Notes under the pieces: generated by a model | What the model was told of the DNA's origin: nothing | What the model saw: the letters and a program-made list of their open reading frames with translations, nothing else | The model's database searches: none | Source of the DNA: an uncultured delta proteobacterium | GTDB lineage: Bacteria > RBG-13-61-14 > DRUE01 | Length of the DNA: 9,112 bases | Direction: 5' to 3' | Assembly: GCA_903897985.1 (NCBI GenBank) | Contig: CAIUDS010000244.1 | Location: forward strand, 1-9,112 | Shown here: positions 1-5,193 of the stretch, piece after piece | Position numbering within the stretch: position 1 is the first letter of the stretch | Layout: each line of letters starts with the position of its first letter | Made by a program: the position numbers and the translations under genes

Positions 1-949
1 CCCCGAGGTGGAGCGCGAATAACGTTGCCCACACATCGGGCTGCCGACACTTTTCCGTGGCGGCGCGGAGCCAGCCCCCGATTTCCCCCGGATCGGCAAA
101 CAACGGCAGGAGGTGGTCCGCGATGGTTTCGGTGATGGTTCGAAATTCTTTTTCTGCTTCGGGTTTCTTTGCCGCTTGGCACAAATCCGCCAACTGTTTC
201 GCCGCCCGCCACCGCAGCAGGGTGGCAAAACACATCGCCCCCAGCAGGTAGATGGTGTCCTGAAAACCGAAGCCCACCATCCGCCGCCCCGGTTCGGACA
301 TTACCGCGCCAGTCTGCGAGTCGGTCACGGTTGCGTAAAAGGCCTTGATCAGGCGGTCGAGGATGGCCGTGCCATCCACCTCTTCAAACAAGAATGCCGG
401 ATCTTGCGTAACTCGCCAGTAGGCCCAGGCGATGTGAATGAAGTAGAAGTGATTATCTGCCGGCGGCAGCGGGCCCCACGGGTAGGTCGGTTGGAACATG
501 CCGATCGGGACATGCAAAGGCCGGCCGTTCATCAGGATGTGGTCGGGAATGGCGAACGGGGGGATGACGGAGCCGCTCAGGGACTTGCGTTCGCACGGCC
601 CGTTCTGGCAGCGCGCGATCAGTTTCAACTGCGGGAGCATTTCACCGTGACCGATCAGGCCGCAGTCCAGACTCATGGCATAGTCGCGGATCCAGAACGC
701 GGGATAATTTCCCCCCGGAGTGATCAGGGTGACGCCGGTGGTGTTGACGCCTCCGCCGGGTTTGAACGCTCCGGGAGGGACATGCGCGGCCTTGACGGTG
801 GCCTCGGCGATCCCCTTCAGAAACTCCATTGACTCCAAGTCCAGGAATTGCGATGTTTCCGCCTGGGCGGTTCCGGCAGTCAAAAAATTACCCAGGGCAA
901 CCGCTGAAGCCAACAAGGAAATCCGCTGACAAAACTCCCGCCGGGACAA
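1..949 (-). CDS. Tat-exported six-hairpin-glycosidase-like protein, C-terminus cut by window edge
   Basis: An open minus-strand frame of 316 codons runs off the left edge. I start it at TTG 949-947 because the protein then opens with MSRREFCQRI, a twin-arginine motif (S-R-R-x-F), followed by a hydrophobic stretch (residues 10-28) and a TAQA cleavage-like end near residue 30, a good Tat signal. The start has no clear Shine-Dalgarno site; an in-frame GTG upstream would lie almost at the predicted transcript start. The mature part has the GGNYPAFWIRDYAMSLD segment (79-95) and a later GFGFQDTIYLLG (226-237), which resemble (alpha/alpha)6-barrel glycosidases where a W-x-R-D segment lines the active site. 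The assignment rests on remembered family patterns. It is probably an exported carbohydrate-active enzyme; the substrate is unknown. It is divergently transcribed from the DUF429 gene. Confidence 0.7.
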   Translation of the reverse strand, partial: MSRREFCQRISLLASAVALGNFLTAGTAQAETSQFLDLESMEFLKGIAEATVKAAHVPPGAFKPGGGVNTTGVTLITPGGNYPAFWIRDYAMSLDCGLIGHGEMLPQLKLIARCQNGPCERKSLSGSVIPPFAIPDHILMNGRPLHVPIGMFQPTYPWGPLPPADNHFYFIHIAWAYWRVTQDPAFLFEEVDGTAILDRLIKAFYATVTDSQTGAVMSEPGRRMVGFGFQDTIYLLGAMCFATLLRWRAAKQLADLCQAAKKPEAEKEFRTITETIADHLLPLFADPGEIGGWLRAATEKCRQPDVWATLFALHLG

Positions 950-1000
950 GGAGCTGTAAAATTTGGGGGCACGATATTTTAAGTCCGGGAACACCCCTTG

Positions 1001-1029
1001 CTTATACAATGCGATCTTTAATCAGTCAA
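1001..1029 (-). promoter_or_regulatory. sigma70-type promoter for the Tat-exported protein
   Basis: On the minus strand TTGACT (1029-1024) and TATAAG (1006-1001) are separated by exactly 17 bp. The predicted transcript would begin near 994, about 45 bases before the chosen TTG start of the glycosidase-like gene. Confidence 0.6.
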
Positions 1030-1118
1030 GGGGTGACGAATCCAAAATCGCGGCCGGTGCAGCTTCATCACCTCCGAAGAGATGGTTTGGCCGCCTTGGG
1101 CCGAAAGACAGATCAAGG

Positions 1119-1147
1119 TTGACAGATCAAAAGGGCATGATTAAATT
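1119..1147 (+). promoter_or_regulatory. sigma70-type promoter for the DUF429 gene
   Basis: A perfect -35 box TTGACA (1119-1124), a 17-bp spacer, and TAAATT (1142-1147, 4 of 6 matches to the -10 consensus). Transcription would start near 1154, about 40 bases before the ATG. Together with the minus-strand promoter at 1001-1029 this makes a divergent intergenic region. Confidence 0.6.
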
Positions 1148-1194
1148 TCTTCCAACTGCTTAATGTCTAAATTCGACTCAAAAGGAGGGTGAAC

Positions 1195-2058
1195 ATGGCC
1201 TCAAAGAAAACCTGGCTGGGGATAGATTTCAGCGGGGACCATTTGAAGTGGAGGCCTGGCTGCACGAAGAGCAATGTCTGGATTGCAACGGTGCAAGATG
1301 CGGATCCAAGGCCGGAGTTGACCAGTCTTGTTCAAGTCCAGGAGCTATCTAAGACATTCGGCAAACCCCCATTAGAATCCCTGGTGGATCGCTTGCAGAA
1401 AAATGATTTTGATGCGGCTGGCATTGACGCTCCGTTCTCGGTGCCAAAACAATTCATCAAGGATCTTGATTATTTTTCTTTTCTAACAAAAGTAGGTAAA
1501 ATTCTGCATCCAAACCGGCCATTTCCTCGCGGGATTTCATTTGTTGAGGAAATTACAGGGAAGACCCCACCGCTTGAAAAAGATCCAAAGCCTCTCCGCA
1601 TGATAGATGAAGAATGGTCAAAGCAAAAGGTGAATGTTCGTTCCCCGATGTGGGACGGGCAAAAAGCAAGAAGAACAGGAGCCCCAATGACTGCGGCATG
1701 CATGACACTTCTTGCGCAAAGGGATAAACCAATCTGGCCTTGGGATGATCGGAATAATAAGAAACTTTTGGTCGAGGCTTTTCCCGCGGCTCAACTACAA
1801 AAGTGGAATTTACCCTATGAAAAATATAACGGCTCTTCTCCAGAGGCAAGATTGGCAAGGGAGAAGATTGTTGGGGATTTGAGGAACAGAGCGGATTTCA
1901 TTGTTGGTGAAGACAAAATGCTTTCGAGCGCAGACGCCTTGGACGCGGTTATATGCACATTTGCCGCACAAGCGGTTACGGAGGGTCAGCTTGATTCAGA
2001 GCGAGAGCAATGGAAGGAATTTTGGAAATTGGAAGGCTGGATCGCGGTCCATAAATAA
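1195..2058 (+). CDS. DUF429 family protein (predicted RNase H-fold nuclease)
   Basis: A 287-residue protein. ATG 1195 is chosen over the in-frame GTG at 1189 because AGGAGG (1183-1188) sits 6 bases before the ATG. Family features seen: the N-terminal strand WLGIDFSG with Asp11, AGIDAPFSVP with Asp78, VEAFPAA with Glu194, and the C-terminal SADALDAVICTFAAQA with Asp247 and Asp250. These acidic residues match the layout of DUF429 proteins, which are predicted to have an RNase H-like fold; no reaction is firmly established for the family, so nuclease activity is inferred. The length is usual for the family. The gene is visibly more AT-rich than its neighbours, hinting at horizontal transfer. It has its own promoter at 1119-1147. 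Its C-terminus (KLEGWIAVHK) and the sequence after the stop recur at 9052-9098. Confidence 0.82.
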   Translation: MASKKTWLGIDFSGDHLKWRPGCTKSNVWIATVQDADPRPELTSLVQVQELSKTFGKPPLESLVDRLQKNDFDAAGIDAPFSVPKQFIKDLDYFSFLTKVGKILHPNRPFPRGISFVEEITGKTPPLEKDPKPLRMIDEEWSKQKVNVRSPMWDGQKARRTGAPMTAACMTLLAQRDKPIWPWDDRNNKKLLVEAFPAAQLQKWNLPYEKYNGSSPEARLAREKIVGDLRNRADFIVGEDKMLSSADALDAVICTFAAQAVTEGQLDSEREQWKEFWKLEGWIAVHK

Positions 2059-2106
2059 TCGGCTGAGCTGAGGGCTGCAAATTTGGCTGCGGCCGGGTAA
2101 TGGTTC

Positions 2107-2138
2107 TTGACAACATTTTCCAAATTGGTCAGTATCAT
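2107..2138 (+). promoter_or_regulatory. possible promoter of the hicBA operon
   Basis: TTGACA (2107-2112) and TATCAT (2133-2138) lie upstream of hicB, but the spacer is 20 bp, longer than the usual 17, so this is a weak or regulated promoter at best. The region 2059-2155 otherwise shows no coding signal. Confidence 0.35.
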
Positions 2139-2155
2139 CTCAAGGATGGAGGCAG

Positions 2156-2353
2156 ATGGATTATAGGATTGTGATCATCGAGAGCGAAGAAGGTTTCGCG
2201 GTGAGTTGCCCGGCGCTGCGGGGATGTCATTCCCAGGGCGCGACCCGGGAGGAGGCCATCGAGAACATCCAGATCGCGATTCGGGAGTGGCTGGAAGCCG
2301 AGAAAACTGAAGCCCAGACCTTCACGGTCACCGAAGAAACGGTCCGCGTCTGA
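2156..2353 (+). CDS. hicB: HicB-family antitoxin, single-domain form
   Basis: A 65-residue protein starting MDYRIVIIESEEGFAVSCPALRGCHSQG, matching the HicB N-terminal pattern (YRV-GGF-V-CP-L-GC-TQG-T-EEA--NI--AI). The T-REEAIENIQIAIREWLEAE helix follows at about residues 30-49. In HicB this partial RNase H-like domain binds HicA and blocks its mRNA cleavage. The longer HicB proteins add a C-terminal ribbon-helix-helix or HTH domain for operon autorepression; this one ends at residue 65 and has none, so another factor would have to repress the operon if repression occurs. ATG 2156 has GGAGG at 2148-2152 only 3 bases away, with AAGGA (2142-2146) at 9 bases as an alternative. It lies 2 bp upstream of hicA. 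Confidence 0.88.
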   Translation: MDYRIVIIESEEGFAVSCPALRGCHSQGATREEAIENIQIAIREWLEAEKTEAQTFTVTEETVRV

Positions 2354-2355
2354 AC

Positions 2356-2568
2356 ATGCCCAAGATTCCCGGCATCAACCCGGAGCAAGCGGTCAGGGCA
2401 TTGGAAAAGGCCGGATTTAGGGTGATCCGGCAAGGCAAACACATCATTATGTCCGACGGCATTGTTCGCCTGACTATTCCCCGACATAACCCGATCAACG
2501 CTTTTACCATGGGCGCGATTGCCCGAGACGCGGGCTTGAGCCCGGAAGAATTCAAGAAGCTACTCTAA
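2356..2568 (+). CDS. hicA: HicA toxin, mRNA interferase
   Basis: A 70-residue protein with the HicA/YcfA double-stranded-RNA-binding-like fold pattern: PGINPEQAVRALEKAGFRVIRQGKHIIM, then IVRLTIPRHNPINAFTMG and AIARDAGLSPEEFKKLL. His29 in GKHIIM is at the position of the catalytic His of HicA ribonucleases, and the PRHNP segment is the second conserved block. HicA cleaves mRNA independently of the ribosome until bound by HicB. The gene starts 2 bp after the hicB stop, so the two are almost certainly co-transcribed with the antitoxin first. Length is typical and all key residues are present, so it looks functional. Confidence 0.9.
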   Translation: MPKIPGINPEQAVRALEKAGFRVIRQGKHIIMSDGIVRLTIPRHNPINAFTMGAIARDAGLSPEEFKKLL

Positions 2569-2597
2569 GGCAGGAAAGGATTGAACATTTCCGCCTT
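2567..2597 (+). terminator. hairpin at the end of hicBA
   Basis: AAGGC-a-GGAAA (2567-2577) pairs with TTTCC-GCCTT (2588-2597) around a 10-base loop, with one bulged A. The stem begins inside the hicA stop codon. No T-run follows, so it is either a weak terminator or an mRNA 3'-end stabiliser. Confidence 0.45.
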
Positions 2598-2638
2598 CAA
2601 ATCGGTGGCCTCGGGCAGGTTGAAAAAAATGGCTTGCC

Positions 2639-2681
2639 CTTCGTAACTCCAGGATTTGCGAAGCAAATTCGCAGAACGAAG
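2639..2681 (-). repeat. nested inverted repeat abutting the attachment core
   Basis: The outer arms CTTCGT (2639-2644) and ACGAAG (2676-2681) enclose an inner perfect hairpin ATTTGC-gaa-GCAAAT (2654-2668). Read on the minus strand it is what would directly follow the tRNA CCA end before integration, and a run of seven T (plus-strand A at 2623-2629) follows about 10 bases past the outer stem. It is therefore a candidate original 3' hairpin or loose terminator of the tRNA-Ala transcription unit, now stranded at the far side of the element. Confidence 0.45.
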
Positions 2682-2708
2682 AATGGTGGAGGATAGGGGA
2701 TTCGAACC
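2682..2708 (+). repeat. left attachment site core
   Basis: This 27-bp sequence is identical to 7547-7573 and mismatched on both sides (2681 g versus 7546 t; 2709 t versus 7574 c). It corresponds to tRNA nucleotides 52-76 (T-arm, acceptor 3' strand and CCA) plus two bases beyond CCA. Confidence 0.93.
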
Positions 2709-2710
2709 TA

Positions 2711-2733
2711 AAAAAGCCCCGGAGCACTCCGGG
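2711..2733 (-). terminator. minus-strand intrinsic terminator at the left end of the element
   Basis: On the minus strand CCCGGAG (2733-2727) pairs with CTCCGGG (2724-2718), then GC and a run of six T (plus-strand A at 2710-2715). The two-base gap between arms means a tight loop and an effective stem of about 6 bp. It would stop leftward transcription before it left the element, or, in the circle, before it ran antisense into int. It lies inside the int tail reading frame. Confidence 0.5.
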
Positions 2734-2747
2734 AGCAAGTCGGAGCA
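2721..2747 (+). repeat. three phased GGAGCA repeats near the left attachment core
   Basis: GGAGCA occurs at 2721-2726, 2732-2737 and 2742-2747, that is at 11- and 10-bp intervals, starting 13 bp inside the core. Spacing of one helical turn fits protein binding along one DNA face, such as integrase arm or excisionase sites. The first copy overlaps the terminator hairpin. Confidence 0.35.
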
Positions 2748-2979
2748 GACAGACCGCAACCGCCAGATAAATCAAGGGTTGGAGCGGGAAGCAGGAGCGG
2801 ACAGGGAAGCGGCGGGGGAAAGGCTGGAACGGGCAGGGATACACAACCGGAGCATAACCGAACCGGCCACTTTTCCGCCGGACTTGAAAGCCCTGGTGGA
2901 CGCTTGGCCGGACCTGTCCGAAAATGCCCGGCGCGAAATCGCCCGGATACTGGAAACGGAAAAGAAGGCGCGGCGGTGA

Positions 2980-2994
2980 AGCGATACAATCGCT
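2980..2994. repeat. short inverted repeat just after the int tail stop
   Basis: AGCGAT-aca-ATCGCT starts at the base after the TGA that ends the int tail. It is a perfect 6-bp stem with a 3-base loop and no T-run. It may form a weak 3' hairpin on full-length int mRNA in the circle. Confidence 0.35.
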
Positions 2995-3053
2995 CAGGAT
3001 GCCCCAGGCGCGCGGGACCCTTGCCGCTCCCCTGGTGGACGGGCAGAGCGGAC

Positions 3054-3083
3054 ACCACGCGCAACCACGCGCGAACCGACGCG
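3054..3083 (+). repeat. short tandem repeats upstream of the first element promoter
   Basis: ACCACGCGCA (3054-3063), ACCACGCGCG (3064-3073) and a looser copy ACCGACGCG from 3075 follow one another at 10- to 11-bp steps. They end just before the -35 box at 3089, an operator-like position. The rest of 2995-3088 shows no gene. Confidence 0.35.
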
Positions 3084-3088
3084 GAGTT

Positions 3089-3117
3089 TTGACCATGCCG
3101 AATAGATTTGCTATGCT
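3089..3117 (+). promoter_or_regulatory. sigma70-type promoter for the membrane-protein gene
   Basis: TTGACC (3089-3094), a 17-bp spacer and TATGCT (3112-3117). The transcript would begin near 3124, about 24 bases before the ATG at 3148, with AAGGGGGG (3136-3143) between as ribosome-binding site. Confidence 0.6.
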
Positions 3118-3147
3118 ATTTTGGGTCAAAAAACTAAGGGGGGTAAA

Positions 3148-3582
3148 ATGAAAAAGCAGACAAAGAATGTCTTTATGGCGGTTGCGGCGGCTCTCGCGGT
3201 ATGGGGAATAATCATCGGGGTTGTTGTCTTTATTGATAGGCAGGACGCCCCGGATAGGGAGCGTAACCGCGCCGCAGAGCAGGCACAGAAGGCCAAGCAA
3301 GGCCGCGCCATAGAAGCGGCCCAGTTTGTGCTCGTTGCCGCCAAAAGCCGGGATATGGTTGGCATTTGGGATTTTTATGACCGGGGCGAATTCAAGGGGC
3401 CGTTTATTACGATCCGGCCCGGCTGGTATCAAGCGAGTGAAGCGGATCAGCGCGCCGTGGTTGAAAACGCAACGGCCTTTTTCGCCGCTGGCACAAATCG
3501 CCTGCTGGACTATCACATTTACGACTCGCAGACCGGCAGGCAAATAGGCGATGTCAGACAGGGCCGCTTGACGCTTTACTGA
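3148..3582 (+). CDS. small one-pass membrane protein of unknown function
   Basis: A 144-residue protein; ATG 3148 is preferred over the in-frame TTG 3121 because of the purine-rich site at 3136-3143 and the promoter just upstream. Residues 1-7 are basic and residues 8-29 form one hydrophobic segment (VFMAVAAALAVWG, IIIGVVVF), so the N-terminus is a signal anchor with the rest probably outside the cytoplasm. After an Asp/Arg-rich linker (DRQDAPDRERNR) comes an Ala-rich helix, then a compact domain with VGIWDFYDRG, FITIRPGWYQ and DYHIYDSQTG. I do not recognise the family. It is the first gene of the element after the int tail and has its own promoter. A surface role (exclusion, entry block or sensing) is possible but unsupported. 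Confidence 0.7.
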   Translation: MKKQTKNVFMAVAAALAVWGIIIGVVVFIDRQDAPDRERNRAAEQAQKAKQGRAIEAAQFVLVAAKSRDMVGIWDFYDRGEFKGPFITIRPGWYQASEADQRAVVENATAFFAAGTNRLLDYHIYDSQTGRQIGDVRQGRLTLY

Positions 3583-3583
3583 A

Positions 3584-3625
3584 ATCACGCGGCTGGGGAT
3601 AGGTTGATCCCCGAAAAGGCGTGAT
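3584..3625. repeat. nested inverted repeat between the first two cargo genes
   Basis: The outer arms ATCACGC (3584-3590) and GCGTGAT (3619-3625) enclose inner arms GGGGAT (3595-3600) and ATCCCC (3607-3612) around the loop aggttg. It begins right after the stop codon of the membrane-protein gene. No T-run follows, so it is not a standard terminator; it may be an RNA structure or a protein-binding or single-strand-initiation site. Confidence 0.5.
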
Positions 3626-3680
3626 CCTGGACGCCCTGCCCCAGCCAAACTTTACCAGGCAACCGCAACGGGAGGCGGGA

Positions 3681-4190
3681 ATGGTAAAACAATTTTATGC
3701 GCCCCAAGAGGGCCAGGTAAAATTTATCGGCATACCGCAAGGTGATCCAAGAATCCCCAATTTTCCCTCTATCCTCATAGAAGAAGAAATCTTGATTTTG
3801 ACAATGCCGATACAGAGCAAAGAGCCGGACCAAATCAAAAAGGAAGCCCTCAAACTGATTGACCGCGCAGTTAAGGACCAGATGGGCATTGCTAGCCGAA
3901 TGCGGAACCCAGAGAACCAAGGCATGGATCGGTTTTGCTTTTCCATATGGAACGAGACCCACCAAAGCATAGCAAAAACGAGGGGCTTGATTTTACGCGT
4001 AACGGGGAGAAAATTTCCTACCTACCGAAACGCCCGCGATTTTATCCGCAACGCCATTGCCAGAGAAAAACGCCGTAGGGAAAGAGGAGAGGAAAGGATC
4101 GGCGAGATAGTTGAAATCCCTTGCCTCGGAATTCGGGGGATGGAACTGATAGCAAGGAAAAATTCCGAACCCCGGCGATGCGGTAAATAA
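3681..4190 (+). CDS. hypothetical cytosolic protein of the element
   Basis: A 169-residue protein. ATG 3681 is chosen because GGGAGG (3670-3675) lies 5 bases upstream; the frame is open back to GTG 3621, but that would overlap the nested inverted repeat. There is no signal peptide or membrane segment. Visible parts are an N-terminal beta-rich region (VKQFYAPQEGQVKFIG), a hydrophobic strand (SILIEEEILILTMPI, about 35-49), a helical region (KKEALKLIDRAVKDQMG), and a strongly basic helix AIAREKRRRERGEER near residues 131-145. The basic patch could bind nucleic acid. I do not recognise the family. It is more AT-rich than the integrase end of the element, suggesting a separate origin. It could share the transcript of the upstream membrane-protein gene. 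Confidence 0.65.
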   Translation: MVKQFYAPQEGQVKFIGIPQGDPRIPNFPSILIEEEILILTMPIQSKEPDQIKKEALKLIDRAVKDQMGIASRMRNPENQGMDRFCFSIWNETHQSIAKTRGLILRVTGRKFPTYRNARDFIRNAIAREKRRRERGEERIGEIVEIPCLGIRGMELIARKNSEPRRCGK

Positions 4191-4208
4191 GCCTGTCTTA
4201 ATAACCCC

Positions 4209-4236
4209 TTGGAATAAATATTTAAGCAATTAAAAT
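4209..4236 (+). promoter_or_regulatory. promoter for the HTH and winged-helix genes
   Basis: TTGGAA (4209-4214), a 16-bp spacer and TAAAAT (4231-4236, 5 of 6 matches) in an AT-rich stretch. A start near 4243 would lie very close to the ribosome-binding site AGAGGT (4244-4249), so the leader would be short. Confidence 0.5.
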
Positions 4237-4257
4237 CTGACTCAGAGGTAAAACCAA

Positions 4258-4464
4258 ATGGAGAAAAACTTTTTGAGTCCGATTGACCTATGCCAGCGCG
4301 CCCAGGGAATTTCCTTGATCCGGGTTTATCAATTGCTTTACGCGGGACGGATCAAGGCGGAGAAGCGCGCAGGTCGCTGGCAGATTCCCGAAACGGAAGC
4401 GGAGCGGTTTCTTGCGGAGCGCAAGGCGCGGCTTCAGGCGGGAGCGGGCGGTGATTCAGAATAA
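4258..4464 (+). CDS. excisionase/AlpA-like HTH DNA-binding protein
   Basis: A 68-residue protein with a MerR/excisionase-type helix-turn-helix: SPIDLCQRAQGISLIRVYQLL forms the two helices (about residues 7-27), YAGRIKAEKRAGRW the wing with the typical (G/R)-W-x-I-P strand, and ETEAERFLAERKARLQ the closing helix. Such proteins bend DNA at attachment sites as recombination directionality factors, or act as small regulators. ATG 4258 has AGAGGT (4244-4249) 8 bases upstream. The 3' end overlaps the winged-helix gene by 14 bp, so the two are translationally coupled. It may serve as Xis or as regulator of the nearby iteron region; a second protein of this type is encoded at 5822-6115. Confidence 0.75.
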   Translation: MEKNFLSPIDLCQRAQGISLIRVYQLLYAGRIKAEKRAGRWQIPETEAERFLAERKARLQAGAGGDSE

Positions 4465-4840
4465 TCGCCGCCATAAGCACGGACCTAAGCACGGGCCTTT
4501 TCTCTTGATCCAGCTGGACCTGCTCCGGCATCCGAGATTTAATGCCTTGAAATTTTCCGGGCAGAGAATTTATCTTGAACTGCTCGCGGAGGCCAGTTAT
4601 CAAAATCAAAAAGGGCCTCCGAAATCAGGGGATCGGGTTGAAGAGTCCTATTCCCTTATAAGAAAAAACACCGGAGCGTCCAGCGCAACCATAGCCAGCG
4701 CATTGAAGACCCTTGAAGCGGACGGCTTTATAAAGAAGCTGAATGATCCTGGTCCTGGGGCCTGGATTAACGGGGAAGATGCAACCGGCGAATTTGAGAT
4801 CAACCTTGACTGGATCAAGAACACGGGGGACCCCAAATGA
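4451..4840 (+). CDS. winged-helix DNA-binding protein, possible replication initiator or regulator
   Basis: A 129-residue protein. I start at GTG 4451 because GGAG (4441-4444) is 6 bases upstream; the frame is open upstream but inside the preceding gene. After a His/Lys-rich leader the segment FLLIQLDLLRHPRFNALKFSGQR and IYLELLAE resembles the helix-turn-helix proteins of phages, satellites and plasmids (pattern: F-x-L-x-x-x-L-L-x-x-P-x-F-x-x-L). A winged helix follows (SYSLIRKNTGASSATIASAL, recognition helix about 77-91, then LEADGFIKKL). The four palindromic iterons begin 10 bp after its stop, the classic layout of an initiator or autoregulator next to its binding sites. No catalytic motif for DNA nicking or ATP hydrolysis is visible. 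Confidence 0.7.
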   Translation: MIQNNRRHKHGPKHGPFLLIQLDLLRHPRFNALKFSGQRIYLELLAEASYQNQKGPPKSGDRVEESYSLIRKNTGASSATIASALKTLEADGFIKKLNDPGPGAWINGEDATGEFEINLDWIKNTGDPK

Positions 4841-4849
4841 GCGGCCTCT

Positions 4850-4991
4850 CGATTCAATTCTTGAAGCGATACCGCTTTAATTTTCAAAGCGGGATTGTAA
4901 GCCAGATTACAAATATTGGACTTTTCTCGCTTCAATTCTTAAAGCGGCTTATTAGGGTTTGGTGGAATCGCTCGCTTCAATTCTTAAAGAC
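4850..4991. repeat. four palindromic 19-bp iterons, candidate origin or operator
   Basis: Copies: CGATTCAATTCTTGAAGCG (4850-4868), CGCTTTAATTTTCAAAGCG (4873-4891), CGCTTCAATTCTTAAAGCG (4928-4946) and CGCTTCAATTCTTAAAGAC (4973-4991). Each is an imperfect inverted repeat with CGCTT at one end and AAGCG at the other. Start-to-start steps of 23, 55 and 45 bp are near multiples of 11, so the sites could face the same side of the helix. A further inverted repeat TTGTAA-gccaga-TTACAA (4895-4912) lies between copies 2 and 3. An AT run (TATATAT) follows copy 4. The layout fits replication iterons or an operator for the adjacent winged-helix protein. Confidence 0.75.
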
Positions 4992-5193
4992 AGTATATAT
5001 CTACCAGGGGAAGGGGGTTCAAAGCCGGGTCCCCGGCCAGGGGAATCGGGCAGGGGATAACCCGGTCGAAATCTTGGCGGGTTTTGCTTTTGAAACCATT
5101 TGCCCAGGACCGCGCTCGCTTTTTGGGTTCAGAGATACCGGGGGGGTATGGTTATCCAGATATATGGATATTTGAATGTATGAGGGAGCGAAA
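4992..5193. promoter_or_regulatory. non-coding GC-rich block with short repeats before the small-gene operon
   Basis: CAGGGGA occurs three times (5005-5011, 5038-5044, 5051-5057). Further down are the inverted repeats ATACC-ggggg-GGTAT (5135-5149) and ATCCA-gatata-TGGAT (5154-5169). TTGGGT (5123-5128) and TATGGT (5147-5152) with an 18-bp spacer could be a weak promoter whose -10 overlaps the first inverted repeat. No convincing gene lies here; the open frame crossing it only reads through the iterons. It probably holds the origin spacer and the control region of the operon starting at 5194. Confidence 0.4.

Larger units (their letters stand above)
2683..2979 (+). pseudogene. int: stranded C-terminal part of the element integrase (89-residue tail)
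   Basis: The frame entering from the attachment core (MVEDRGFEP, ATG at 2683) continues for 89 residues to TGA 2977-2979. The same nine residues are read in the same frame at the end of int (ATG 7548). Joining 7573 to 2709, as in the excised circle, therefore extends int without a frameshift from residue 414 to 503. The tail is charged and likely helical in the middle (NQGLEREAGADREAAGERLE) and ends in a segment with LVDAWPDL and REIARIL, which resembles C-terminal tails I recall on some tyrosine integrases. In the integrated state there is no Shine-Dalgarno site, so it is probably silent here; an in-frame TTG at 2656 or ATG 2683 could start it only weakly. Confidence 0.75.

Noticed and set aside
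113..832. Long plus-strand open frame over the left flank
   Set aside because: It is antisense to the minus-strand gene at 1-949, which has a Tat signal and a coherent enzyme-like protein; the plus-strand product is low-complexity Arg/Gly/His-rich with no ribosome-binding site.
2654..2733. A second, partial tRNA gene at the left attachment site
   Set aside because: Only the 27-bp 3' portion of tRNA-Ala is present; the D-arm and anticodon-arm sequences are missing, so it is a core copy and not a tRNA.
2560..3648. Long minus-strand open frame crossing the attachment site
   Set aside because: It runs from the flank through the core and over the int tail and membrane-protein gene, with no domain-like protein and no start signal; it is a shadow frame in GC-rich DNA.
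4850..4991. CRISPR-like array
   Set aside because: Only four 19-bp palindromic copies with unequal gaps (4, 36 and 26 bp), imperfect repeats and no cas genes; an iteron or operator set fits better.
4837..5175. Plus-strand frame overlapping the winged-helix stop
   Set aside because: Its recurring SIQFLKR/SLQFLKR peptides are only translations of the iterons, and the rest is unstructured; the region is better explained as non-coding repeats.
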